A program made the translations under genes and the position numbers. A DNA stretch of 64,000 nucleotides from an uncultured Clostridia bacterium (GTDB lineage: Bacteria > Bacillota > Clostridia > UBA1381). A model generated the notes under the pieces. The model did no database searches, was not told the DNA's origin, and was given only the letters and a program-made list of their open reading frames with translations. Positions 16,941-25,119 of this stretch are shown in pieces; position 1 is the stretch's first letter, and each line of letters starts with the position of its first letter. The stretch is taken from contig CAKSDE010000013.1 of NCBI GenBank assembly GCA_934444735.1, positions 1 to 64,000 of the forward strand, read 5' to 3'.

Positions 16941-19476
16941 ATTCCCGATTTGATGCTTGTTTTGATATTGCGCAAAGCAACTCATTTATATTAAGCGGTT
17001 TCGGAACAAATCCCGTCATTCCGGCATCGGCACAGGCTTTTTTGTCGTTGTCAAACAAATTTGCCGTCATAGCTATAATCGGAACCGTTTTTGCGTCGGC
17101 TCTGTCAAGCGAGCGGATTTTTCGCGTTTCCTCCAAACCGTCCATAAACGGCATCGAAACATCGGTCAAAACAACGTTTATCCCGCCAGGCTCGGAGTTT
17201 TCAAATATTTCAAATGCCTCCTTGCCGTTATACGCTCTGATTACCTTTGCGCCGGCGTCGGTCAGGATATACTCGGCAATTTCCATATTCAGTTCGTTGT
17301 CCTCCGCCAAAAGAACGGTAAGACCTTCAATTGACGCAGAGCTGCCCTGCATGCTACTCTTTTCGACGTGAGCTTCGGCATATTTATACGGAATTGTTAT
17401 TTCAAACTTCGTACCCTTGCCTTTCTCGCTTTCCACGCTGATTTTGCCGCCGAGTTTTTTCACCAGCTTTTGGACGATGGGCAGTCCCAGACCGACTCCG
17501 CCGGAGTGGCTGATAACGAAATCGTTTTCCTGGGCAAAGGGCTCAAACATCTCTTTCTGAAATTCCTTGCTCATACCGATACCGTTATCTTCGCAGACAA
17601 AGCGGACATCGGCAAATTCGGCATTGCTTTTGCTCAGTGTTTCGCTGACCGAAATTTTTACCGTTCCGTTTTCTTTGTTGTATTTGATTGCATTTGTGAT
17701 AATATTCATTATTATCTGCCGCAGATACAGCGAATTTCCGACAAGCATCTTATCTCCGGTGTCAAGGTGAAGCAGCTCTAACTTTATTCCACTCATTTTC
17801 GCCCGTTCGTCTGCCAGCATAATCAGATTCCGCACCTCTTCTTCAAGGCTGAAAACGGACTTTGTGTCGGTTTCATGGGCATTATCGTTGTCTATTTTAT
17901 TTAATGTAAGAATATCGTTAACAAGATCAAGAAGATATTCTGCCGCCGCACGCGACTTGCTGCGGCACGCTGCTAAAATATTTATATCGGATTTGTTCCT
18001 GTCGGCAATTTCCAACATTCCGAGTATTACGTTGATTGGCGTGCGTATGTCGTGGCTTATGCGGCGGAGAAATTCCGTTTTGCTTTGGTTTGCCGCCTGC
18101 TCATTCCGTATTGCCTTTTCAAGCCTTTGCTGATATTCAAGCTCGGATTTTTTCTGCGCGTTTATGCTCTTTCGTGCAAGAATAAATGTGGCAATCGAAC
18201 CGTTTTCATCGAATTTATGCGGAATGATTTTATCGTTAAGCCATTCGCCGGTGACATCCCTGTAATCATATTCGATATATTCAGCCGTGTTAAGCCGTGC
18301 GTTTAAGGTTGCTGTTTCGTAAAAATGCAAAAATCCGTCCCGATATTTTTTGCCTATATGACGGAAAAAATTATCCCGTGTATCGTCGTTTATCGGACCG
18401 ATATCGGGAACCTTATCGCAATTATTCGGTCGTTTCAGCAATGCGTATTTTCCGTTTTTTAAATCTACCAAAACGGTCATAACGTAAACATGACTGATTG
18501 CCTGTATAATTTCATACTGTTTTTCGACCTCGCGGCTGTGGTTGTTTTCCGTGCGTATATGCAGAGTTATTATAAAAAAAACAAACAAAAAATAAATGCA
18601 AATTACAACAAGTATGGTAACTCCGCAGGGGACGAAAATGGTTTCAGCCGGATAAAAAGCGTAAATATCGTAATTGCGGTATCTTGCGCTGCCGCCGTAA
18701 TAAAGCTGTCTGCCGCTGCGAAAACGGATAAAATTCGTTCCTTTTTGGACTGTATCTATGCAGGAAAGCTCCGCAACATCGGATTTTTTCGAACAGCTGT
18801 CCTTGGTGTTGGAAGCGATGATTGCATCACCCTCCGTGATAAACAGGGAACCCCGTAAATTGGTTTCGTTTGCAGCCAAAAGGTTTCTGACAGAAGAACG
18901 GTGAAAACCCAGTGACTCATCATTCTGCCGGAGTACACAAAAAACAAGCCCTTTTTTATCTTGCCTTGCCGCAGCGGCAATATCATATGTTACGCCGTCT
19001 TTTTTAATTCTTGACGCATAAATTTTTTTCGGCATATCAAGTATAGCGGAAACGGCAGACAATTCGATTTCATCTTTCCAGTCGTCATAACGCATCGCAA
19101 TCGGGGAATATACCAAATCAGGTTTCAGATTGCCGTCCAATAACAAAACACAATCAAGTCTTTGGCTGTTGCAATACTGTTGCAAAAAATCGTTTCTTAC
19201 GTTTTCCGCAAGCAGCGTAAGATCCGTACCGATACCTTCCGCCTGTTCTGTCAGCCGCACAAGACTTTTTGTTTCGTCCGTGGCGAGAAAATCGCTGTAA
19301 TCACCGCACTGCTTTTTAAGATCGCCTATGTTTCGTTCCATTGTGTCGTGCGCCGCGTTCAGACTGTATGGAATGCCGAAGCAAAGCGCTCCCGCAAAAA
19401 GAGCAATACCGACGAGAATGAGCAGCGTTACAAAAAAACGATTTTGCTTTACAAATATAAACGGATTATTTTTCAC
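16939..19476 (-). CDS. Hybrid sensor histidine kinase
   Basis: Domains in order: membrane helix 13-36, extracellular sensor about 40-280, membrane helix 281-305, PAS-like region 320-435, HisKA with phospho-His H475 (FLRRISHDIRTPINVI), HATPase_c with N-box NIITNAIKYN and G-boxes (DNGIG, GGVGLGL), and a C-terminal receiver with D772 (VVLTDVSMPFMDG) and K826. Phosphate should move from H475 to D772 and then to the separate Hpt protein of the operon. The GTG start at 19476 overlaps the end of the upstream lipoprotein gene, whose last codons contain GGAGG, so translation is coupled. The lipoprotein is likely the ligand-binding partner of the sensor domain. Confidence 0.92.
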   Translation of the reverse strand: MKNNPFIFVKQNRFFVTLLILVGIALFAGALCFGIPYSLNAAHDTMERNIGDLKKQCGDYSDFLATDETKSLVRLTEQAEGIGTDLTLLAENVRNDFLQQYCNSQRLDCVLLLDGNLKPDLVYSPIAMRYDDWKDEIELSAVSAILDMPKKIYASRIKKDGVTYDIAAAARQDKKGLVFCVLRQNDESLGFHRSSVRNLLAANETNLRGSLFITEGDAIIASNTKDSCSKKSDVAELSCIDTVQKGTNFIRFRSGRQLYYGGSARYRNYDIYAFYPAETIFVPCGVTILVVICIYFLFVFFIITLHIRTENNHSREVEKQYEIIQAISHVYVMTVLVDLKNGKYALLKRPNNCDKVPDIGPINDDTRDNFFRHIGKKYRDGFLHFYETATLNARLNTAEYIEYDYRDVTGEWLNDKIIPHKFDENGSIATFILARKSINAQKKSELEYQQRLEKAIRNEQAANQSKTEFLRRISHDIRTPINVILGMLEIADRNKSDINILAACRSKSRAAAEYLLDLVNDILTLNKIDNDNAHETDTKSVFSLEEEVRNLIMLADERAKMSGIKLELLHLDTGDKMLVGNSLYLRQIIMNIITNAIKYNKENGTVKISVSETLSKSNAEFADVRFVCEDNGIGMSKEFQKEMFEPFAQENDFVISHSGGVGLGLPIVQKLVKKLGGKISVESEKGKGTKFEITIPYKYAEAHVEKSSMQGSSASIEGLTVLLAEDNELNMEIAEYILTDAGAKVIRAYNGKEAFEIFENSEPGGINVVLTDVSMPFMDGLEETRKIRSLDRADAKTVPIIAMTANLFDNDKKACADAGMTGFVPKPLNINELLCAISKQASNRE

Positions 19477-20278
19477 TGTTCAAACCTCCATTGAGAGCAT
19501 AGTCTGCGTCTATATCGTATTTTTCGATAATGCTCCTGATCGTTCCGTCGCGACGCATTTCATCTAAAACGGCAGACAGTTCTTCGACTGTTTTGTTATC
19601 GGCGTCCTTTTTGAAAGCCACTCCGAGCTCCGAGGCAAGCAGAACGCCGTCGATAATGCGAAAATCGCCGTTTATGTTCTTCATATAATCGCGGAAAGCC
19701 GTTTCGTGTCCCGCTGCCGCGTCAACATATCCTTTTTTCAGTGCGGCAAATACATTGGTCATGCTCGGAAAACTGTACACCTTATTTACGCAGACACCGT
19801 CAACCGAGTCCGTTAAGAAAAGCTTTTCCGGCTTTGAGTCATTCTGAACGGCAATGTTTTTTCCGTTCAGATCCGCAAAAGTATGTATGCCGCTTGAGGA
19901 ATTGACCACAACGACCTGTCGGCTGTGCAGATACGGTCCCGCCCAGGTATAATCGTTCTCTCTGCCGTTCATGGAAAAGCTTCCCCAAAGGCAGTCAACC
20001 AAGCCGTCATCTAAAAACGAGTCCTTGTTCTGCCAGGTGATTTGCTTAAACTTGGGCTTTATTTTAAGTCTTTTGCATGCTTCCGTTGCAATTTCAACAT
20101 CGATTCCGGCGAAATTGCCGTTATCATCCACATAAAAGTAAGGCGAATAGATGTCGCTGCCAATTGTAAGTGACGGCAGCTCCGAATTATCGCTTTCCTT
20201 ATTTTCTGCACAGCCGGAAAAAAGAAAAATGACTGATATAAGTAAAAATACGGTGAAATTTTTGAGCTTTATATTCAT
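19466..20278 (-). CDS. Solute-binding lipoprotein, family 3 (SBP_bac_3)
   Basis: A signal peptide with lipobox LFSGC predicts a lipid-anchored protein outside the membrane. The rest is a complete periplasmic-binding fold of family 3: LTIGSDIYSPYFYVDDNGNF, GIDVEIATEACKRLKI, GSFSMNGREN. These bind amino acids or similar small molecules for ABC importers, but no transporter gene is nearby. Instead it overlaps the start of the hybrid kinase and lies in a phosphorelay operon, so it probably serves as the signal receptor. AAGGAG precedes the ATG. A long hairpin lies between this gene and the upstream Hpt gene. Confidence 0.9.
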   Translation of the reverse strand: MNIKLKNFTVFLLISVIFLFSGCAENKESDNSELPSLTIGSDIYSPYFYVDDNGNFAGIDVEIATEACKRLKIKPKFKQITWQNKDSFLDDGLVDCLWGSFSMNGRENDYTWAGPYLHSRQVVVVNSSSGIHTFADLNGKNIAVQNDSKPEKLFLTDSVDGVCVNKVYSFPSMTNVFAALKKGYVDAAAGHETAFRDYMKNINGDFRIIDGVLLASELGVAFKKDADNKTVEELSAVLDEMRRDGTIRSIIEKYDIDADYALNGGLNSEK

Positions 20279-20391
20279 ATGCGCTCTCCTTTCCTCACAG
20301 AGCTTATTTTAATATAATTATATATAAATAATATTATACCGCAAAACTGAGTGAAAATCACCCACGAAAAACAAGAGATAAAACGTTTTTT

Positions 20392-20443
20392 GGCATATAT
20401 AAGGATCAAAGACAGTTTTCCGTCTTTGATCCTTATGTATGCC
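20392..20443. repeat. Long hairpin inside the phosphorelay operon
   Basis: An imperfect 23-base-pair stem GGCATATATAAGGATCAAAG/CTTTGATCCTTATGTATGCC with a short loop. T-runs follow on the plus strand at both ends, none on the minus strand on which the operon is read. It therefore does not look like a normal minus-strand terminator; it may stabilise or partly attenuate the mRNA between the Hpt and lipoprotein genes. Confidence 0.65.
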
Positions 20444-20455
20444 GTTTTTTGAAAT

Positions 20456-20809
20456 TTAAGAAAGCAGAGCCGCCGATTGAACGATTTTATTATATTCCTG
20501 TTCCAGACCGGCAAACTCAGCCTTTGCGGGCTCTGTTTCTTTGCGGCGCAGCATCTCGGTAACGGCGGAGGATTTTTCAAAGAGCCTGTCAAAACCAAGA
20601 TTGGAGCAGATGCCTTTTAGGGTATGAGCTGCATAAAAAGCGTTTTCGGCGTCGTCTTTTTCCAATGCAGCCTTTAGTGTGCGGAAGCTTTCATCCGACA
20701 AAAATTTCAGTACAAACTGCGTTACCATGGCACTATTGTTCCCAAACCGTTTTGCAACGCTTTGAAAGTCACAACCGATTGCCTTGTAAAATTCTTCTGT
20801 TTTATCCAT
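20456..20809 (-). CDS. Histidine phosphotransfer (Hpt) protein
   Basis: A 117-residue all-helical protein with the Hpt signature AAHTLKGICSNLGF; H62 is the phospho-carrier. It should take phosphate from the receiver of the hybrid kinase and pass it to the receiver of the GGDEF-REC-HD-GYP protein encoded 14 bases upstream. AAAGGAGAG precedes the ATG. Stand-alone Hpt proteins are uncommon in Clostridia, and its place between kinase and output protein supports a complete four-step relay. Confidence 0.9.
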   Translation of the reverse strand: MDKTEEFYKAIGCDFQSVAKRFGNNSAMVTQFVLKFLSDESFRTLKAALEKDDAENAFYAAHTLKGICSNLGFDRLFEKSSAVTEMLRRKETEPAKAEFAGLEQEYNKIVQSAALLS

Positions 20810-20823
20810 GATAACTCTCCTTT

Positions 20824-22803
20824 TTATCCGTAAATATCAAGCGTGAGTTTTTCTTTTACATCATTCAGACACTCTATTAAAAGCGGGTTGAAGCAGCCGC
20901 AGTCCCCACAAGAAATCATTTTCAGCGCAGTTTCACCGGGAATAGCCTTTTTATAGCTGCGGTCATTCACCAGAGCGTCATACACATCGGCAATGCCGAC
21001 CACTTGTGCGGCAATGGGAATATCATCTCCGCAAAGACCGTCGGGATAGCCCTTTCCATCGTAACGTTCATGATGGTAACGGCAAATTTGGATGGCAATC
21101 TTCAGCGAAGGTTCATTCTGAAAGGATGCGAGTTCTCCCCGACGAAGTATTTTCTCGCCCAAAATTGCGTGTTCTTTCATTATTTCGTATTCCTTTGCGG
21201 TAAGCTTGCCGGGTTTATTTAAAATTACGGGATCGATCAGCACTTTACCGATGTCGTGCAGCGAGGACGCAACCGAAATGTTGCGGCAGTCCTGATGCGA
21301 AAGACAATATTTATCTGTTTTTAAATTCAACCGTTCCAAAAGCATCATTGTAATCTTTCGTAAATTCTGAATATGCGCAATGCTTTCGCTGTTAATGCAG
21401 CCGACAACATTGCTGAGAATATCAATCATAATCCGGTTGCTTTTTTCACGGCTGTTGATCTGCTCGGTGAGCATGGAAAGCATTCTTCGCTGTTTTGCGT
21501 AAAGAAGCGCGATATTCTGAATCCGACGTTTCACCACATTTGCGTCAAACGGACGGTGAATATAATCCGAAACACCCATATTAAACGCCTTTTTGAGATT
21601 TTCTTCGGAATCGTCGGCAGTGATCATAATTACCGGTATATCTTCAAGATAGCCTTTCTCCTTCATCTGCGAAAGAACCTCCAAACCATCCATTTCCGGC
21701 ATAATAATATCCAATAAAACAGCCGAGATTTTTGTACCGTATTCGTCGAGTATCCGGAGACATTGTCTGCCGCTGCTTGCCTCTGCCAGGGCATAAGTGC
21801 CGATCAGCATTTCTTTTAACAGTTCGCGGTTGAACTCGGAGTCATCCACAATCAGTACAAGCTGTTTTTTCATATTTTCTTCTGTAATTTCCGTGGGAAT
21901 CTTGGCAAGCCGTCGTTCCGTCATCACTTCATTTTTGTGATTTTTGGCAAGGTACATGATACGGTCCGCGCGATATACCGCGCTCTCCAAAACTCCGCCG
22001 TTTTCAATTACTCCGCCAATGCTTACGGAAAGCTGCATATTGCCCGACTTCCTGTAACGGACGGAATTTATTGCGGTTCGTATTCTTTCCAGGGTATTTT
22101 CAAAGTTGTCGGCGGAAGCGTCGGGCATAATAATTAAAAATTCATCGCCGCCGTAACGGATCAGCATATCGTTTTTCGAAAGGTTCTCCCTGATAATTCT
22201 TGTGGTTTCCGAAAGGGCAAGATCTCCCGTATCATGACCGTATGTATCGTTGCAGAACTTAAAATCGTCAATATCTACGATGGCAACACCGCCGTTCATC
22301 CGGAGGTTTTTGAGATTTGTTTCGTAATAGTCGCGGTTGTAAGCACCTGTCATATTGTCATGTCCGAACCCGTCTTTCACCTGCCGTATTGTTTTGTGAT
22401 AGTAATCGGCAATACGGCTGAAATTAATGATTGAAAGTATAGCCACCTCCGGATTTTCGGAGAAAGTAAAAACGAGTTCCTTATATCCTTCCTGCTCTTT
22501 GCCGGGGATTTTTCCGCCGTAAACACGATATTTTTCGTCGGTTGATAAAGCCAGCTTTATATTTTCAAGACTTAACGCCCGCTCCAACTCGTCTTTTCGT
22601 CCGGAGGCCGAGTAATTTCCCACAAAACGGTCGGCAAACACATTCCAGCTTTGTTCTCCGCACGGTAATGTTTGCGTTGCTGCGGTAAAAATCGTTGTAT
22701 ATGTACCCGTACTGAAATCAATTTCCAAAACCGATTCTATAACGTTTTTTGCGGAGTCACAAAGTATTTTTTGAATATGGTTCTCCATGTCTTGATTCGC
22801 CAC
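20824..22803 (-). CDS. GGDEF-receiver-HD-GYP protein (cyclic-di-GMP turnover output)
   Basis: Domains in order: a poorly recognised N-terminal 140 residues, GGDEF domain (about 148-295, RYGGDEF at 216-222), receiver (315-435, phospho-Asp D365 in LLDIIMPEMDG) and HD-GYP phosphodiesterase (about 455-655, HDIGK 516-520, HHERYDGKGYPDG 577-589). It thus carries both a cyclase and a phosphodiesterase with a switch between them. The usual receiver lysine is Arg here (HRPFD, R417), which may weaken or alter activation. No RxxD inhibitory site is seen five residues before GGDEF. First gene of the phosphorelay operon, behind a strong promoter. GTG at 22803 and ATG at 22788 are both possible starts; neither has a clear ribosome site. 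Confidence 0.92.
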   Translation of the reverse strand: MANQDMENHIQKILCDSAKNVIESVLEIDFSTGTYTTIFTAATQTLPCGEQSWNVFADRFVGNYSASGRKDELERALSLENIKLALSTDEKYRVYGGKIPGKEQEGYKELVFTFSENPEVAILSIINFSRIADYYHKTIRQVKDGFGHDNMTGAYNRDYYETNLKNLRMNGGVAIVDIDDFKFCNDTYGHDTGDLALSETTRIIRENLSKNDMLIRYGGDEFLIIMPDASADNFENTLERIRTAINSVRYRKSGNMQLSVSIGGVIENGGVLESAVYRADRIMYLAKNHKNEVMTERRLAKIPTEITEENMKKQLVLIVDDSEFNRELLKEMLIGTYALAEASSGRQCLRILDEYGTKISAVLLDIIMPEMDGLEVLSQMKEKGYLEDIPVIMITADDSEENLKKAFNMGVSDYIHRPFDANVVKRRIQNIALLYAKQRRMLSMLTEQINSREKSNRIMIDILSNVVGCINSESIAHIQNLRKITMMLLERLNLKTDKYCLSHQDCRNISVASSLHDIGKVLIDPVILNKPGKLTAKEYEIMKEHAILGEKILRRGELASFQNEPSLKIAIQICRYHHERYDGKGYPDGLCGDDIPIAAQVVGIADVYDALVNDRSYKKAIPGETALKMISCGDCGCFNPLLIECLNDVKEKLTLDIYG

Positions 22804-22827
22804 GCTTTCATATTGATTTCCAAGTAT

Positions 22828-22856
22828 AGTATATCACGAAATTTGGAAAAAGTCAA
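22828..22856 (-). promoter_or_regulatory. Promoter of the phosphorelay operon
   Basis: On the minus strand TTGACT (22856-22851), 17-base spacer, TATACT (22833-22828), about 25 bases before the first start codon. Confidence 0.75.
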
Positions 22857-23052
22857 AAGATTTTTTGGGGAAAATGTGCTGATAAATCGGCACAAAATTG
22901 CACAGCTATGCCAATGACAAGAAAAATATTATGTGCTATAATTTAATGCATCCGAAACAAGCATAAAAAGTATATTATAAATTGTCAAACACCATTGAAA
23001 CGGAAAAGTTAAAAATGCACAAGGTAATGGATTGTATATACTTGAAAAGTGT

Positions 23053-23384
23053 GAGAATAAAGTGAATAAAAAAATTATTACAAATGAACTAATCAATAAC
23101 TTCAAATTTTATCTTTACGAGGAAGAACGGAGCGGCAACACAATAGAAAAATATATGCGTGATATTCAATTTTCCGTGAGTGGTTACAAGGCAGAAACAT
23201 TGATAAATCGGTTGTTATCGAATACAAAAAAGAGCTGTGCAAAAGATATGCGGAGGAAAGCGAAATCAAGTGCTTAAAATGTATAAACGAGCTTTTGGAT
23301 GAATTTGTTGAAAATAATTTGCATCTTTGGTTTGATGAGAATTATGTGGCAGATTTGAAGAAAAAAGCCGGAGAAATTATGTGA
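23053..23384 (+). pseudogene. Decayed tyrosine recombinase (N-terminal SAM-like part)
   Basis: The frame from about 23053 reads ITNELINNFKFYLYEEE and NTIEKYMRDIQF, the N-terminal core-binding domain of a phage-type integrase. About 30 residues later the homology moves to another frame (DKSVVIEYKKELCKRYAEES), and then becomes unrelated coding sequence ending in TGA at 23382-23384. The catalytic Arg-His-Arg-Tyr domain is absent. A leader-like sequence just upstream (23008-23034) resembles one at 16188-16214. The remnant shows that a mobile element once occupied the right side of the signalling block. Confidence 0.6.
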
Positions 23385-23629
23385 GGTGAGTAGGTGTTTT
23401 TTCGGTCGGTGGCAATAGTATATTGGGTAAATATTTAAAACGGAATTGCTGATTATCTATACTTCAATTAAAGCAGCGTTAGAAGTACCCTTGACAAAAA
23501 CATGGCAAAATCAAGGGTTTCCAAACAGTCGATAAACGGTATTAACAGTTGTGTAAAGCGGAAAACTCTATCTATATCATTGTCTTATCGTCGCTTTTGT
23601 GGTACAATTAACATGTTGAAAAATTGAAA

Positions 23630-24481
23630 TCACAGAATATTCTTGCGCGATTTGCGAAACGCCGACGGCGAAACACCGACTTTTTGTGAGAAGGCATTAC
23701 AGAAGTGATACGCACTTGAAAATCCGCACAGATTGGCAATCTCGGCATTGCCGAAGTCGGTGTTCAGAAGATAATCCTTTGCCTTTTGCAGGCGGACATT
23801 TAAAATATAGCGGTGCAGAGTCATGCCGGTGGCGCTTTTCATCAGGCGGTTTAAGTGATATACATGATAGCCTGCGATTGCGGAAAGCTCCGCGTTTGAT
23901 ATGTCGTTTCCATAGTATTGCTCGATATAGCGCACAACCTTTTCGATTTTCTGCGAATTTTCGGGGACATTTACAAGATTTGCACGCACCGCTTCGCAGA
24001 TGATCTCTTTTAGAAGTGCCGAGCACAGAGAATCATATCCGAGTTTCTTTTTTGCAAATTCGTACGTGATTATATTTATTTTCGGCTCAATATGCTGCAT
24101 ATTGCAGAGTATCATCGGTGAATTAAGGACATCAAAATCGGAAAAGCATATTTCCTCAATCAGATTTTTCTTGTTAAAATCTTTTTGAAAAACGGGAGAT
24201 ATGCTTTCTTTTTTTGTGCTGTGATTTTGCGTAAAATCAAAATTCAGCGCGGTTATAACACTGTTTTTCTTAGTTAAGAATTTGTACGGCGTGCCGCTCT
24301 GCCAAAGCATCAGACACCCCGGCAAAAGCTCATAGACTCTATTTTTGATATTAAGCTCGCATTTTCCGCTGTGAAAATAGAAGAGTCTTGAATCGTATGA
24401 TACACTGTAATCCGAGGGATCGGAAAATGCCGATTGCATTGCGGCATAGCGTATAAATGGATTTATGCTTGAAAGATTCAT
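23630..24481 (-). CDS. AraC family transcriptional regulator
   Basis: N-terminal cupin-like sensor domain (about 20-130, RLFYFHSGKCELNIKNRVYE and LLPGCLMLWQSGTPYKF) and a C-terminal double helix-turn-helix (about 185-280, ISNAELSAIAGYHVYHLNRL and NAEIANLCGFSSAYHFCNAF with the AraC end motif GVSPSAFRKS). ATG at 24481 is chosen because GAGG lies upstream; the frame stays open further back without a ribosome site. It is divergent from the YgjV-family and glycosidase-like genes and is likely their sugar-responsive regulator, as AraC proteins of this type usually control neighbouring carbohydrate genes. Confidence 0.88.
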   Translation of the reverse strand: MNLSSINPFIRYAAMQSAFSDPSDYSVSYDSRLFYFHSGKCELNIKNRVYELLPGCLMLWQSGTPYKFLTKKNSVITALNFDFTQNHSTKKESISPVFQKDFNKKNLIEEICFSDFDVLNSPMILCNMQHIEPKINIITYEFAKKKLGYDSLCSALLKEIICEAVRANLVNVPENSQKIEKVVRYIEQYYGNDISNAELSAIAGYHVYHLNRLMKSATGMTLHRYILNVRLQKAKDYLLNTDFGNAEIANLCGFSSAYHFCNAFSQKVGVSPSAFRKSRKNIL

Positions 24482-24596
24482 ATTATTTTCCTCTTTATGT
24501 TTGTTTTTTGTATTTTTATGTTTGTTTGCTGCATTTATTATATACCCTTTTTGTGATAAAATCAAGAGTGTAAAAAAATACGGAAAGAGAGATATT

Positions 24597-25103
24597 ATGC
24601 AAAATGTGGGACAAATAGTTGGATTTGCGGCAATGGCGGTATCGATGCTTATATATTTGCAGCGAAAAAGAAAGAATATTCTGATTCTGAAATTGTCAAG
24701 CGACGTGCTTTGGGCGCTGCATCATTTGATGATACTGAGCTATACCGCGGCATTGACAACGGCAATTGCAATGTTTCGTGAGATTGTGTTTTATAATTAT
24801 GATAAAAAGTGGGCGAAAAGCAGATGGTGGAGCGTGGGATTTTCGCTTGTGTTTGTCATGGCGGCGCTTTTTACATGGAAAGACGCCTTCAGCATAATTC
24901 CTGCAATAGGCACTGTTCTGACTACTGTTGCATTCGGGAACAAAAGAATAGGTGTAACAAGGCTGTTTGCGGCGATGGCATCAATCGGTATGCTCTTTTA
25001 CGGACTGCATTATCATTCCTTTGCAACCGTCATAAACGAATGTCTTACGCAAATATCGATCGTTGCAGGAATTGTCATCGGGCGCTATATAAAGAAAAAA
25101 TAG
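24597..25103 (+). CDS. YgjV-family membrane protein
   Basis: A 168-residue protein with about five hydrophobic helices, matching the Imp-YgjV family in length and in the pattern QRKRKNILILKLSSDVLWALHH and MFREIVFYNY. ATG at 24597 follows GGAAAGAGAG; earlier in-frame starts overlap the divergent AraC gene. Function of the family is not known; related proteins have been suggested to act in sugar metabolism or transport. It lies 16 bases upstream of the glycosidase-like gene and is probably co-transcribed with it. Confidence 0.8.
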   Translation: MQNVGQIVGFAAMAVSMLIYLQRKRKNILILKLSSDVLWALHHLMILSYTAALTTAIAMFREIVFYNYDKKWAKSRWWSVGFSLVFVMAALFTWKDAFSIIPAIGTVLTTVAFGNKRIGVTRLFAAMASIGMLFYGLHYHSFATVINECLTQISIVAGIVIGRYIKKK

Positions 25104-25119
25104 ATTTCGGAGGTTTAAA

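Noticed and set aside
20275..20598. 107-codon minus-strand frame overlapping the Hpt gene end
   Set aside because: It overlaps the real Hpt gene in another frame and runs through the intergenic hairpin; its product has no motif.
24465..24596. Upstream extension of the YgjV-family gene
   Set aside because: It would overlap the divergent AraC gene start and its control region; the ATG at 24597 has a usable ribosome site.
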